The position numbers were made by a program, and so were the translations under genes. Shown here piece after piece: positions 1 through 8,719 of a stretch of 64,000 nucleotides of DNA. Origin of the DNA: Comamonadaceae bacterium (GTDB lineage Bacteria; Pseudomonadota; Gammaproteobacteria; Burkholderiales; Burkholderiaceae_C); the NCBI GenBank assembly GCA_027484105.1, contig JAIXUG010000005.1, forward strand, positions 248,001 through 312,000, in the 5' to 3' direction. The notes beneath the pieces are model-generated. The model searched no databases, was not told the origin of the DNA, and saw nothing but the letters and a program-made list of their open reading frames with translations. The stretch's first letter is position 1. Each line of letters opens with the position of its first letter.

Positions 1-378
1 TTCGATGTCGGCAATCGGGTCGACCTTGTTGGCCACATGGATCACATTGGGGTCTTCAAAGCAGCGCACCACATTCACGATGGCGTCGGTTTCGCGGATG
101 TGGGCCAAAAACTTGTTGCCCAGGCCTTCGCCTGTGCTCGCACCGGCCACCAGGCCTGCGATGTCCACAAATTCCACGATCGCCGGCACCACGCGCTCGG
201 GCTGCACGATCTCGGCGAGCTGCGCCAAGCGCGTGTCGGGCACTTCAACCACGCCGGTGTTGGGCTCGATCGTGCAGAAGGGGTAGTTTTCAGCGGCAAT
301 GCCAGCTTTGGTCAGGGCGTTGAAAAGGGTGGACTTGCCCACGTTGGGCAAGCCCACGATGCCGCATTGGAGGCTCAT
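1..378 (-). CDS. ychF: Ribosome-binding GTPase/ATPase YchF, N-terminal part (cut by window edge)
   Basis: The ATG at 378 opens 126 codons that run off the left edge, so only the N-terminal third is visible. The P-loop GLPNVGKST lies at residues 9-17, followed by the YchF-typical [10 protein letters not shown] segment and the G3 region DIAGLV. YchF/OLA1 proteins are Obg-family P-loop NTPases that bind ribosomes, hydrolyse ATP and are linked to oxidative-stress responses. The truncation is only the window boundary; nothing suggests a broken gene. The gene is divergent from the ubiH-like gene at 533, with about 150 bp between them. Confidence 0.95.
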   Translation of the reverse strand, partial: MSLQCGIVGLPNVGKSTLFNALTKAGIAAENYPFCTIEPNTGVVEVPDTRLAQLAEIVQPERVVPAIVEFVDIAGLVAGASTGEGLGNKFLAHIRETDAIVNVVRCFEDPNVIHVANKVDPIADIE

Positions 379-532
379 GGAGGGCTTTCGGTGATTCGGG
401 AAACAGCGCGCCATTTTACCGGTTCAGGTGCCGCCAAGCCCGCCTCACAGGTCATCACGACCCCGCACAAGTGCTGCGCGGCTCAAAGTCCCTGCACCCG
501 GGGCGATTTGTGGCGCCACCTACAATGCGCGA

Positions 533-1708
533 ATGGCTCAACACCCTGACATCTGCATTCGTGGCGCTGGCATTGTGGGCCGCACTTTGGCCCTGTTGCT
601 GGCCCGTGAACAGTTGAACGTGGCCTTGGTCGCCGCCCCTGACAAGCCCCACTTCCCGGATGTGCGGGCCTACTCGCTCAACGGCGCGGCCAAAACATTG
701 CTGCAAGATTTGCGCTGCTGGCCCGACGGCCCGGCTGTCACACCGGTCCACCAGATGCAGGTTTGGGGCGACCAAGGCGGTCAGTTGAACTTTGGGGCCC
801 ACGAGCAAGGCGTGACCGAACTCAATTGGATGGTGGATGTCCCGGTTCTCGAGGACAGACTGGCCGCGGCAGTGCAATTTCAACCCAAGATTGAAGTGGT
901 CAACACGCCAGTGGCCGCGCCCCTGACGGTGGTGTGCGAAGGCCGCGCCAGCCAGACCCGAAGCGAGCTGGGTGTGGGTTTTGACGTCACGCATTACGAA
1001 CAACACGCCGTGGCCACACGCCTGGTGTGCGCGCAAGCGCATCAGGGCATCGCCCGGCAATGGTTTGGCTGGCACCACACGCCTGGTCTGGCCCAGCCGC
1101 AAGCCGAAATTTTGGCCCTGCTGCCCATGGGCGGAGAAGGCGGACGCGAGGTGGCATTTGTGTGGTCGGTGCATCCACACAGGGCGCAAGCCTTGATGGC
1201 CTTGCCGCCCGAAGCGTTTGCCAGCGAACTCGCGCAAGCCTGCGCTCATGCCTTGGGCGCCATGACCCTGTCGGCCGAGCGCGGCGTGTGGCCGCTGCAA
1301 CTGGCCCGTGCCCAGCGCTGGATCGGCGCCATGCCGGGTGTGGCCAAGCAGTCCTTTGCCTTGGCGGGTGATGCCGCACACGCTTTGCACCCCCTGGCAG
1401 GCCAGGGCCTGAATCTGGGGCTGGCCGATGTCACCGAGCTGGTGCAAGTCATTCGGAACAAAGAGTTCTGGCGTCCATTGCACGATATGAAGCTGCTGCG
1501 TCGTTACGAGCGCGCGCGCCAAGCCGACGTGCAAGCCATGGGCTGGGTCACCGACGGGCTGCAGCGTTTGTTTGCACAGCCGGGCCCCGTGTGGCAAAAC
1601 CTGCGCAACTGGGGCATGCGGGGTTTTGACCGCAGCGGTCCCCTCAAGCACTGGATGACGCAACACGCCATGGGCCAGACACACAGCTCCCCAACGCGAG
1701 GCGGATAA
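533..1708 (+). CDS. UbiH/COQ6-family FAD-dependent ubiquinone-biosynthesis hydroxylase
   Basis: A 391-residue flavoprotein monooxygenase. The N-terminal dinucleotide-binding motif GAGIVG is at residues 11-16 and the second FAD contact GDAAHALHPLAGQG has its Asp at 280, the signature of UbiH/UbiF/VisC ring hydroxylases of ubiquinone synthesis. The ATG at 533 is chosen because the Rossmann strand follows at once; an in-frame extension back to 428 encodes unrelated low-quality sequence. The middle DG motif of the family reads E136-G137, so the usual Asp is Glu. The ring position hydroxylated cannot be told from sequence. dsbC follows after about 30 bp in the same direction. Confidence 0.85.
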   Translation: MAQHPDICIRGAGIVGRTLALLLAREQLNVALVAAPDKPHFPDVRAYSLNGAAKTLLQDLRCWPDGPAVTPVHQMQVWGDQGGQLNFGAHEQGVTELNWMVDVPVLEDRLAAAVQFQPKIEVVNTPVAAPLTVVCEGRASQTRSELGVGFDVTHYEQHAVATRLVCAQAHQGIARQWFGWHHTPGLAQPQAEILALLPMGGEGGREVAFVWSVHPHRAQALMALPPEAFASELAQACAHALGAMTLSAERGVWPLQLARAQRWIGAMPGVAKQSFALAGDAAHALHPLAGQGLNLGLADVTELVQVIRNKEFWRPLHDMKLLRRYERARQADVQAMGWVTDGLQRLFAQPGPVWQNLRNWGMRGFDRSGPLKHWMTQHAMGQTHSSPTRGG

Positions 1709-1740
1709 GCGTGAATGGTCTCGAATCAGAAAGCAGTTCA

Positions 1741-2457
1741 ATGAAGTTTCTCGTCTCCAAGCTGGCCCTGATGGTGGCCACGACCGCTCTCATGCTGGGC
1801 TCAGCCTCGGCCCAGGAAGCCAACATCCGCAAAAACCTGAGCGAGCGCCTGCCTAACTTGCCCAAGATCGACGAAGTCAGCAAAACACCGATGAATGGCC
1901 TGTTTGAAATTCGCATGGGCAACGAGGTCATGTACAGCGATGCCGAAGGCCATTTTTTGATCCAAGGCAGCTTGATCGACGTGCGACAAAGGCGCAACCT
2001 GACCGAAGAACGCGTGGACAAGCTCTCGGCCATCCCGTTTGACCAATTGCCTTTGAAAAACGCTTTCACACAAGTGCGCGGCAATGGCAAGCGCAAGTTG
2101 GTCGTGTTTGCCGACCCCAACTGCGGCTTTTGCAAACGGTTCGAAAAAGACCTGCAAAAATTGGACAACGTGACCATTTACCATTTTCTTTATCCCATCC
2201 TGGGCGAAGACTCACGCACCAAATCCAAAAACGTCTGGTGCGCCAAAGACAAGGCCAAGGTCTGGAACGACTGGATGATCGGTGGCACCACCCCGCCGAA
2301 CGCCTCATGCGATGCCTCGGCCATTGATGCCATCGTGGCCTTCGGTCAGAAGAATCGCATTTCGGGAACGCCTTTGCTCTTGTTTGCAGATGGCACGCGG
2401 GTGCCCGGTGCTGTGCCCATGGCCCAAGTCGAAAAAATCCTGGCAGACATCAAATGA
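1741..2457 (+). CDS. dsbC: Periplasmic thiol:disulfide isomerase DsbC
   Basis: A 238-residue protein with an N-terminal signal peptide ending near ALMLGSASAQ, a DsbC-type dimerisation domain (about residues 30-90) and a thioredoxin fold with active site CGFC at 128-131 and the cis-proline loop SGTP (Pro 211). DsbC shuffles wrong disulfides in periplasmic proteins. Two further cysteines (in NVWCAKDK and NASCDAS) match the structural pair of the family. The ATG at 1741 is preferred over an in-frame GTG-type start at 1711 because the signal peptide begins there. The last codons overlap the DUF3429 gene by 4 bp, implying translational coupling. Confidence 0.92.
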   Translation: MKFLVSKLALMVATTALMLGSASAQEANIRKNLSERLPNLPKIDEVSKTPMNGLFEIRMGNEVMYSDAEGHFLIQGSLIDVRQRRNLTEERVDKLSAIPFDQLPLKNAFTQVRGNGKRKLVVFADPNCGFCKRFEKDLQKLDNVTIYHFLYPILGEDSRTKSKNVWCAKDKAKVWNDWMIGGTTPPNASCDASAIDAIVAFGQKNRISGTPLLLFADGTRVPGAVPMAQVEKILADIK

Positions 2458-2909
2458 ACCCCTCGAACCTGGAAGACCCCACCTGGCGTTTGGCCCGAAG
2501 AATGGGCTATGCCGGACTCATCCCCTTTGTGTTTCTGGCCGCGTGTTTGTGGTTGGTCGGCCCCGATCTGCACCCTTATGTGGCCCTGTCCATGCAAGGT
2601 TATGGTGCTGTGATCGTGTCGTTTTTAGGCGGCATCCATTGGGGGGTGGGCTTTCGCAATGCCCTGATCATGCCGAACGCGCCACGCGTCCATTTCACTT
2701 GGGGCGTTGCGCCCTCGCTGCTGGCATGGGTGGCCGTGATGATGCCTGCCTTTGCGGGTTTACCGCTGCTCGGTTTTGTGCTGATCGCTTGCTACCTGAT
2801 CGACCGCCGCACCTGGCCTGCCGCAGGCCTTGCCCCTTGGCTGCCCATGCGTTTGCAGCTGACCCTCGTGGCTTCGCTCAGTTGCTTTTTGGCTGCGGGC
2901 GCGACTTGA
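2454..2909 (+). CDS. DUF3429 inner-membrane protein
   Basis: A 151-residue protein with about four to five predicted membrane segments (near residues 20-36, 46-60, 78-110 and 130-148). The conserved GGIHWG segment of DUF3429 proteins is present after the second helix. It starts at ATG inside the dsbC stop region (ATGA overlap), so it is probably co-expressed with dsbC. No biochemical role is established for this family; membrane location is the only firm statement. Confidence 0.8.
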   Translation: MNPSNLEDPTWRLARRMGYAGLIPFVFLAACLWLVGPDLHPYVALSMQGYGAVIVSFLGGIHWGVGFRNALIMPNAPRVHFTWGVAPSLLAWVAVMMPAFAGLPLLGFVLIACYLIDRRTWPAAGLAPWLPMRLQLTLVASLSCFLAAGAT

Positions 2910-2971
2910 AGCCCACCCCATGCCTGGGGCTCTGATGCCCTACAAGGTCTTTTTGCCTCAACCACTCCAAC

Positions 2972-4732
2972 ATGACCGCCATCCACTACACCGTTGAAGC
3001 CGCCAAGCTGCATGCGCATTTGTTTCAGGTCACGCTGACCATCCCCGCACCGGCAGCGGAGCAAACGGTGTCGCTGCCGGTGTGGATCCCGGGCAGTTAC
3101 CTGGTGCGCGAGTTCTCAAAGAACCTGCAAAACCTGTCAGCCCAACAAGGCCGCAAAAAAGTGGTGCTGGCGCAGCAGGACAAATGCACTTGGCGCATCG
3201 CATGCCATGCAGGCCAGCCGCTGGTGTTGCGCTACCAGGTCTATGCTTTTGACAACTCGGTCCGCACGGCCTGGCTCGACAGCCAGCGGGGCTTCTTCAA
3301 CGGCACCAGCCTGTGCCTGCGTGTGCACGGACAAGAACACCTGAAACACCAGCTGCATCTGCCTGCGGTCAAAGGCCAGCCCAACTGGCAAGCGGCCACC
3401 GGCCTGAGCCCGATCAAAACAGACAAGCGCGGCTTTGGTCTGTATGGGGCCGAGAGCTACGACGAGCTGGTGGACTGCCCTGTGGAATTGGGGGCTTTCT
3501 GGTCAGGCCGTTTCATGGCTTGCGGCATACCGCACCGCTTTGTGGTGGCCGGTGCACTGCCCTCGTTCGACGGTGAGCGCCTGTTGGCCGACACGCAAAA
3601 GATCTGCGAAACGGCCATCCGCTTTTGGCACGGCAAGGGCAAACCCGCCGGCGCGAAAGCGCCGCACAAAAACTACCTGTTCATGCTCAATGCCGTGCAC
3701 GAGGGATATGGCGGGCTGGAGCATGCCAACAGCACCGCCCTGATTTGCAACCGGTCCGACCTGCCGCGCCAGACCAGCCCGCGCACCCAAGAGGGTTACA
3801 CCACCTTGCTGGGTCTGATCAGCCACGAGTACTTTCACACCTGGAACGTCAAGCAACTGCGGCCCGACGCGTTTGCACGTTACGACTACGCGCAGGAAAA
3901 CTACACGCAGTTGCTGTGGTTCTTTGAGGGCTTCACCAGCTACTACGACGACATCCTGTTGCGCCGCGCCGGGCTGATTGACGACAGCACCTACATCAAG
4001 CTGCTGGGCAAAACCATCGCCCAGGTGCAGCAAACACCGGGACGTCATCTGCAATCCGTGGCGCAGGCCAGCTTTGATGCCTGGGTCAAGTACTACCGCC
4101 AAGACGAAAACACCGGCAACGCCACCGTGAGTTACTACACCAAAGGCTCGCTGGTGGCGCTGTGCCTGGATTTGGCCTTGCGCCAAGAAAACCAATCGCT
4201 GGACGCGGTCATGCGTGGCCTGTGGAAGCGATGCAAGGCCGGTCCCATGCGCGAGCAAGACCTGCTGGACGAACTGCAAGCCCTCACGGGGCGCAGCTGG
4301 CAAAGCGAAATTCAGGCCTGGGTCCACAGCACGCAGGACCTGCCCCTGCGCGAACTTCTGACAGCGCAACATGTCCGGGTGGAGGCCGACACGGTCACGA
4401 TGGCCCAACGCCTGGGTGTGCGTGTGAGCGAAGCGGGCGGCATGGTCCAGGTCAAGGCCGTGCTGCGTGACAGCGCAGCCGAAGCCGCCGGACTGGCTGC
4501 AGGGGATGAATGGCTCGGCCTGGAGGTGGGCGCCAAGGGCCAGGGCGGCAGCTGGCGATTGCACAAATTGGATGACTTGCCTGCCCTGCTGGGACGCGAA
4601 CGCCAATTGATCGCGCTGGTCTCTCGCGACAAACGTCTGCTGCGCCTGCCCCTCAAGGTGCCCGAACAAGCGAGCCTGTGGCAACTGAGTGTGCCTTCGG
4701 ATCGCCAAAACGCGGGCTGGCCTGCCGTTTGA
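2972..4732 (+). CDS. M61-family metallopeptidase with PDZ domain (glycyl aminopeptidase-like)
   Basis: A 586-residue protein with an N-terminal beta-rich M61 domain, a zinc-peptidase core and a C-terminal PDZ-like domain (about 450-560). The gluzincin motif HEYFH is at 285-289 and the third zinc ligand is E319 in WFFEGF, so the catalytic set is complete. M61 enzymes cleave N-terminal glycine/alanine dipeptides or longer substrates. No signal peptide is visible after the chosen ATG, so a cytoplasmic location is inferred. It lies 62 bp after the DUF3429 gene in the same direction and ends 17 bp from the convergent smr gene. Confidence 0.9.
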   Translation: MTAIHYTVEAAKLHAHLFQVTLTIPAPAAEQTVSLPVWIPGSYLVREFSKNLQNLSAQQGRKKVVLAQQDKCTWRIACHAGQPLVLRYQVYAFDNSVRTAWLDSQRGFFNGTSLCLRVHGQEHLKHQLHLPAVKGQPNWQAATGLSPIKTDKRGFGLYGAESYDELVDCPVELGAFWSGRFMACGIPHRFVVAGALPSFDGERLLADTQKICETAIRFWHGKGKPAGAKAPHKNYLFMLNAVHEGYGGLEHANSTALICNRSDLPRQTSPRTQEGYTTLLGLISHEYFHTWNVKQLRPDAFARYDYAQENYTQLLWFFEGFTSYYDDILLRRAGLIDDSTYIKLLGKTIAQVQQTPGRHLQSVAQASFDAWVKYYRQDENTGNATVSYYTKGSLVALCLDLALRQENQSLDAVMRGLWKRCKAGPMREQDLLDELQALTGRSWQSEIQAWVHSTQDLPLRELLTAQHVRVEADTVTMAQRLGVRVSEAGGMVQVKAVLRDSAAEAAGLAAGDEWLGLEVGAKGQGGSWRLHKLDDLPALLGRERQLIALVSRDKRLLRLPLKVPEQASLWQLSVPSDRQNAGWPAV

Positions 4733-4749
4733 GCGCTCAGGGGCGCTGC

Positions 4750-5388
4750 TCAAGCGCCTGACTTGAGCAACACCACCAAAGCACCGGCACCGCCTTCTGC
4801 GGGTTTGGCCTGCACAAAGGCCAAAACCTGGTTTTTTTGGACCAGCCAGCTGTGCACCTTGGACTTGAGCACCGGGGTTTTGCCCGGTGAACCCAGGCCT
4901 TTGCCATGCACCACACGCAAACAGCGCAAACCCTGGCGATGCGCCAAGCGAATGAACTCGGCCAACACCACGCGGGCTTCGTCGCTGCGCAGCCCATGCA
5001 GGTCAATCTCTCGCTGAATCGACCAGTCCCCCTTGCGCAGCTTGTGAATCACATCGCGGCCAATGCCGGGTCGGCGAAAACTCAAAGCATCGTCGGTATC
5101 GAGCAAGGTGCTGGCATCGAATTCATCGCTCAGACAATCGCGCAGCACCGCCTCATTGTCTTTTTGGCGCTGGTGAGCAATCGGCGCAGGCGCAGGCCGC
5201 ACCAAGCTGATCTGATCGGGGTCCGGCAGGCGTTGAACCTGGCCCACCGCACGGACGAACAAATTGCTTTCCAGCTCGCGCTGCCGCTCAGCCAAAGCCT
5301 GGGCAGCCGCCACGGCCTCAGCCTGGGCCTGGGCTTCGGCCAATTTTTGGCGAACCTTTTTCAAATCTTGCAGCGCATTGATTTTCAC
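4750..5388 (-). CDS. Smr-domain protein (putative DNA/RNA endonuclease)
   Basis: A 212-residue protein beginning with a charged coiled-coil (LKKVRQKLAEAQAQAEAV) and ending with a Smr domain carrying DLHGLR and the VVHGKGLGSPG glycine-rich loop. Smr domains bind or nick branched or single-stranded nucleic acid; stand-alone members act in ribosome rescue or mismatch-repair-like roles. I chose the GTG at 5388 because CGGAG lies 6 bases upstream and the coiled coil starts there; the in-frame extension to 5493 is not protein-like. It is convergent with the M61 gene. Confidence 0.85.
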   Translation of the reverse strand: MKINALQDLKKVRQKLAEAQAQAEAVAAAQALAERQRELESNLFVRAVGQVQRLPDPDQISLVRPAPAPIAHQRQKDNEAVLRDCLSDEFDASTLLDTDDALSFRRPGIGRDVIHKLRKGDWSIQREIDLHGLRSDEARVVLAEFIRLAHRQGLRCLRVVHGKGLGSPGKTPVLKSKVHSWLVQKNQVLAFVQAKPAEGGAGALVVLLKSGA

Positions 5389-5416
5389 AGTGAACTCCGG
5401 GGTGGGCGATCGAGTG

Positions 5417-5821
5417 TCAATCGCCCCGGTTGCGCATCCAGTCTGCGGTTTTGAAAAAACTGGCGTTGAGCCGCTTGCGCAACTCAGGGTCAATCTGCAG
5501 CTCGGTCATCGCTTGGTCCATGCAGGCCAACCATTGGTCACGCTCCAACACACCGATGGAAAAAGGCATGTGACGCATCCGCAAGCGTGGGTGGCCAAAG
5601 CGTTCGGTGTAGTGCTCAGGCCCTCCAAGCCAACCGCACAAAAACCAGAACAATTTGTCGCGCGCATCCTGCAGCGTGCTTCCATGCGCGTCCCTCAAGG
5701 CTTTGAAGCCGGGCTCCATGTCCATCAGGTCATAAAAACGGTCGGACAAAGCACGCACTGTCGCTTCACCACCGATCCAGGCAAAAGGCGTCTCGAAGGA
5801 GGACGGGTCTTCAATGTTCAT
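5417..5821 (-). CDS. Group II truncated haemoglobin
   Basis: A 134-residue globin of the short two-over-two type. It shows the N-terminal IGGEATVRALSDRFYDLM helix, the KLFWFLCGWLGG segment and the proximal-histidine region FGHPRLRMRHMPFSIG. Group II truncated globins bind oxygen or NO and often act in NO or oxidative-stress handling. It lies 28 bp upstream of the smr start in the same direction, so the two may share a transcript. No partner reductase is encoded nearby. Confidence 0.9.
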   Translation of the reverse strand: MNIEDPSSFETPFAWIGGEATVRALSDRFYDLMDMEPGFKALRDAHGSTLQDARDKLFWFLCGWLGGPEHYTERFGHPRLRMRHMPFSIGVLERDQWLACMDQAMTELQIDPELRKRLNASFFKTADWMRNRGD

Positions 5822-5866
5822 GGCCAGAGATTGTGCAATGTTGCAAAGGGCCGGGTGTGAGCGGGC

Positions 5867-8443
5867 TCACTGCCCCGCCTGGCGCAAAGTCTGCACCACC
5901 GGCTCGCGCAAAACACCGGCCAGGCTCAAGCTGCCTGCCACCCAAGCCATCCAAGCGCCCGCGAAACCCCCGACCAAAGGGGCCCACAAAGGCGGCTGCC
6001 AGGCAAACTCAAAAGCGTACCGCGCCAAGGCCCAACCCACCGCCAAGGCCATGGCACTCGACATGAAGCCTGCCAACCAGCCGATGCCCAGGAGCTCGGT
6101 GCGCTGCACCTGTGCCAGCAAACGGCTGCTGGCCCCCAGCGCGCGCATGATCGCGTATTCGCGCTCGCGCGCCTGGCGGCTGGCACTCACCGCGGCCAAC
6201 AAGACCAGCAACCCAGCCGCGAGGGTGAAGACAAACAAGAATTCAACCGCCCGAATGACCTGGTCCATGACGCGTTGCACCTGGGCCAGTGTGCTGCGCA
6301 TGTCCACACTGGTGATGTTGGGGAACTCATTGACCATCGCATTTTCGAAACCCGGCACCCCTTGAGGTGACTTGAAGGCCGCCATGTAGGTCATGGGCAG
6401 CTCCGGCATCTTTGAGACGGGAAACAGCATGAAAAAGTTGGCCCGCATGGAAGCCCAGTCCACCTTGCGCAAAGAGGTCACACGCGCCTCATGGGTCTGT
6501 CCGGCAATCTCAAAGCCCAGGCGGTCACCCAGCTTCAAGCCCAAGGCCTGGGCAATGCCCTCTTCCACGCTGACCCCATCGGCTTCTTCGGCTTGCCAAT
6601 GCCCAGCCACCAGGGGGTTGTGTGCGGGCAGAACCGCGCTGTGCGACAGGTTGATTTCTCGGTCCAGAAACCGTTTGCCGCGATCGGCTTGCAAATCATC
6701 CGGACCCAAAATGCGGCCGTTGATGGCCACCAGACGCCCCCGAATCATGGGAAACCAATCGGGCGATTGCACACCAGCTTTTTTCAGGTGCGCGAGAAAT
6801 GGGTCGGCCTGCTCGGGTTGCACATTGATGACAAATCGGTCAGGCGCATTCGCGGGTGTGGCCTGTCGCCAGCTGGCAATCAGGTCCGTGCGCAACAAAA
6901 TCAGCAAGGCCAGCGCCAGCAATCCCACCGACAGTGCACTGACCTGCACCACCGCGAACACCGGACGCGCTGCCACCTGCCGGGTTGCCAAGCGCAACCA
7001 GCGTGGGGCCGTCTCCTCAGGCAAGGCCCGGCGCAAGACCCACAGGGCTGCAGCGGCCAATGTCGCAAAAACCAGCAAGGCCAAGGCAAAGCCGCCCACG
7101 GTGATCAAGCCCAAGGTCAGGTTGCGGCTGACCATCAGCAAGGTGAGGGCAAAACCCAACAAACCCATCACCAAGACCAGCCCCGAACGCACCTGCAAGC
7201 TGCCCAAATCACGGCGAATCACGCGCAAAGGCGGCACCTGCGCCAATTGCAAAACCGGGGGCAAGCCAAAGGCCACCAGCAGGGTCAACCCCATGGCCAA
7301 GCCCATCAGCGCAGGCTTGAGCGTGGCGTTGGGCAAATGGGCATCCACCAAACCGGCCAACAACTGGACAAAACCCAGGTGAACACCATAGCCCGCTAGA
7401 ACCCCCAGCACACTGGCCACCAGGCCCGCGCCCAGAAATTCCAGGCCATAACTCAAGGTGAGTGTGCGTTGGCTTTGACCCAAAACCCTCAGCAATGCAC
7501 AGGCATCGAGTTGCCGCTCGGCAAAACTGCGGGCCGCCATGGCCACGGCCACCGCGCAGAGCAAAGCGGCCAACAAAGACACCAGGTTCAAGAACTGCGA
7601 AGCCCTGTCCAGGGTCTGCCGCATTTCGGGACGCCCGCTTTCGAGCGACTCGACTTTGACACCGCGCACATCGGGCTTGTCGGCCTCAGTCTGGGCCCAA
7701 GAGAGAAATCGCGCCACGGCGGCGGCATCACCGGCGACCGCCATGCGCCAGCTGACTCGACTGGCAGGCTGCACCAGCCCAGTGGCGACCAAGTCGGACA
7801 TGTTCATCATGACGCGGGGCGCGAATGCCATGAATCCGGCCCCACGGTCGGGTTCACGGGTGATGGTGGCACCAATGCGCAAGCTGCGCTCACCCAGACC
7901 GAGCATCTGACCGACCTGAAGATCCAGCGCTTCCAGCAAAGCCGCATCGACCCAGACCTCGCCCTCGGGGGGCACCACAGCCGCTGGCTGGCCCTGGCCT
8001 GCCGAGGTCGTGGATGAGGGTGCGGCGGCCTCGTTGGGCGACGCAATTTCCAAACGCCCACGCAAGGGGTAACCTGGCTGCACCGCCTTGAGTGCCACCA
8101 AACGGGTGGCCGGCGCTGCCCCTGGCGCCAAGGGCTTCATGGCACGCGCCATGGTCGGGAAAGAGACGTTGGTATTGATGGCCAAACCGGCCTCTTGGGC
8201 CTGCCGCACAAACCCTTCAGGCGTGCGCTGGTCACTCACCACCACCGCATCGCCACCCAGCAGCTGCCGGGCATCGCGCCAAAGACCCGACTGCATCCGG
8301 TCAGCCAGAAAACCGACGGCCGTCAAGGCCGCCACCGCCAAGGCCACCGACAACATCAGCAGGCGCAACTCTCCCGCACGCAGGTCCCGCCACAATTGGC
8401 GGCCGCCCAACTTCAAACCGTGCATCCAAGATTGCTTGTTCAT
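5867..8443 (-). CDS. FtsX-domain ABC permease, YbbP-like
   Basis: An 858-residue membrane protein with one N-terminal helix (residues about 25-45), a large extracytoplasmic domain, a central block of helices (about 295-510) and a second periplasmic domain before the last three helices (about 730-840). This double-FtsX layout matches YbbP-type permeases, which pair with the ATPase YbbA and are linked to lysophospholipase or lipoprotein handling. The ATG at 8443 (MNKQSW) is preferred to an upstream in-frame start at 8515 that would read through the tRNA terminator region. No ATP-binding partner is adjacent. Confidence 0.85.
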   Translation of the reverse strand: MNKQSWMHGLKLGGRQLWRDLRAGELRLLMLSVALAVAALTAVGFLADRMQSGLWRDARQLLGGDAVVVSDQRTPEGFVRQAQEAGLAINTNVSFPTMARAMKPLAPGAAPATRLVALKAVQPGYPLRGRLEIASPNEAAAPSSTTSAGQGQPAAVVPPEGEVWVDAALLEALDLQVGQMLGLGERSLRIGATITREPDRGAGFMAFAPRVMMNMSDLVATGLVQPASRVSWRMAVAGDAAAVARFLSWAQTEADKPDVRGVKVESLESGRPEMRQTLDRASQFLNLVSLLAALLCAVAVAMAARSFAERQLDACALLRVLGQSQRTLTLSYGLEFLGAGLVASVLGVLAGYGVHLGFVQLLAGLVDAHLPNATLKPALMGLAMGLTLLVAFGLPPVLQLAQVPPLRVIRRDLGSLQVRSGLVLVMGLLGFALTLLMVSRNLTLGLITVGGFALALLVFATLAAAALWVLRRALPEETAPRWLRLATRQVAARPVFAVVQVSALSVGLLALALLILLRTDLIASWRQATPANAPDRFVINVQPEQADPFLAHLKKAGVQSPDWFPMIRGRLVAINGRILGPDDLQADRGKRFLDREINLSHSAVLPAHNPLVAGHWQAEEADGVSVEEGIAQALGLKLGDRLGFEIAGQTHEARVTSLRKVDWASMRANFFMLFPVSKMPELPMTYMAAFKSPQGVPGFENAMVNEFPNITSVDMRSTLAQVQRVMDQVIRAVEFLFVFTLAAGLLVLLAAVSASRQAREREYAIMRALGASSRLLAQVQRTELLGIGWLAGFMSSAMALAVGWALARYAFEFAWQPPLWAPLVGGFAGAWMAWVAGSLSLAGVLREPVVQTLRQAGQ

Positions 8444-8513
8444 GACGGAACCATACCGCAGGGCCAGAGGTCTGGCAGCACCAAGGCCTTGAGGCCAGCT
8501 GAAACAACCGCCC

Positions 8514-8549
8514 AAAAACCAAAAAGCCCGCGGTGGTGAAACCGCGGGC
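8514..8549 (-). terminator. Intrinsic terminator of tRNA-Met
   Basis: A perfect 9-bp stem (GCCCGCGGT at 8526-8534, ACCGCGGGC at 8541-8549) with a 6-base loop is followed on the minus strand by TTTTTGGTTTTT. It sits about 10 bp after the tRNA 3' end and before the permease gene, so it ends the tRNA transcript. Confidence 0.85.
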
Positions 8550-8558
8550 CGATGTATT

Positions 8559-8635
8559 TGGTGGTGATAGGTGGATTTGAACCACCGACATCAGCATTAT
8601 GAATGCTGCGCTCTAACCAACTGAGCTATATCACC
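8559..8635 (-). tRNA. Elongator tRNA-Met (CAT)
   Basis: A 77-base cloverleaf with encoded CCA. The acceptor stem is GGTGATA paired with TATCACC, the D arm reads GCTCAGTTGGTTAGAGC, the anticodon stem is CAGCA/TGCTG with loop TTCATAA (anticodon CAT), and the T arm is GGTGG-TTCAAAT-CCACC. The G1-C72 pair and the lack of GGG/CCC anticodon-stem pairs separate it from initiator tRNA. The D arm and TCATAATG loop match elongator Met rather than the lysidine tRNA-Ile. Confidence 0.96.
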
Positions 8636-8719
8636 GAAACTTGTTGGCGCTAGCCATCAAGCCAAAAATTATACACAAGAATCTCCGGTATCCAGAGCAG
8701 TTGGGGTAACAATGGACAG

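Noticed and set aside
1-378. A broken or truncated ychF
   Set aside because: The frame is open to the first base and ends on a codon boundary; the loss is only the window edge.
455-1741. 428-codon minus-strand frame opposite the ubiH-like gene
   Set aside because: The plus strand carries the FAD motifs GAGIVG and GDAAHALHP; the reverse frame has no motif.
6393-7399. Long plus-strand frames opposite the YbbP-like permease
   Set aside because: They are antisense shadows with skewed Ala/Arg/Gln composition; the minus-strand frame shows clear membrane helices and family features.
8559-8635. Initiator tRNA-fMet or lysidine tRNA-Ile reading of the CAT anticodon tRNA
   Set aside because: A paired G1-C72 and absence of the three G-C anticodon-stem pairs exclude initiator; the arms match elongator Met better than tRNA-Ile.
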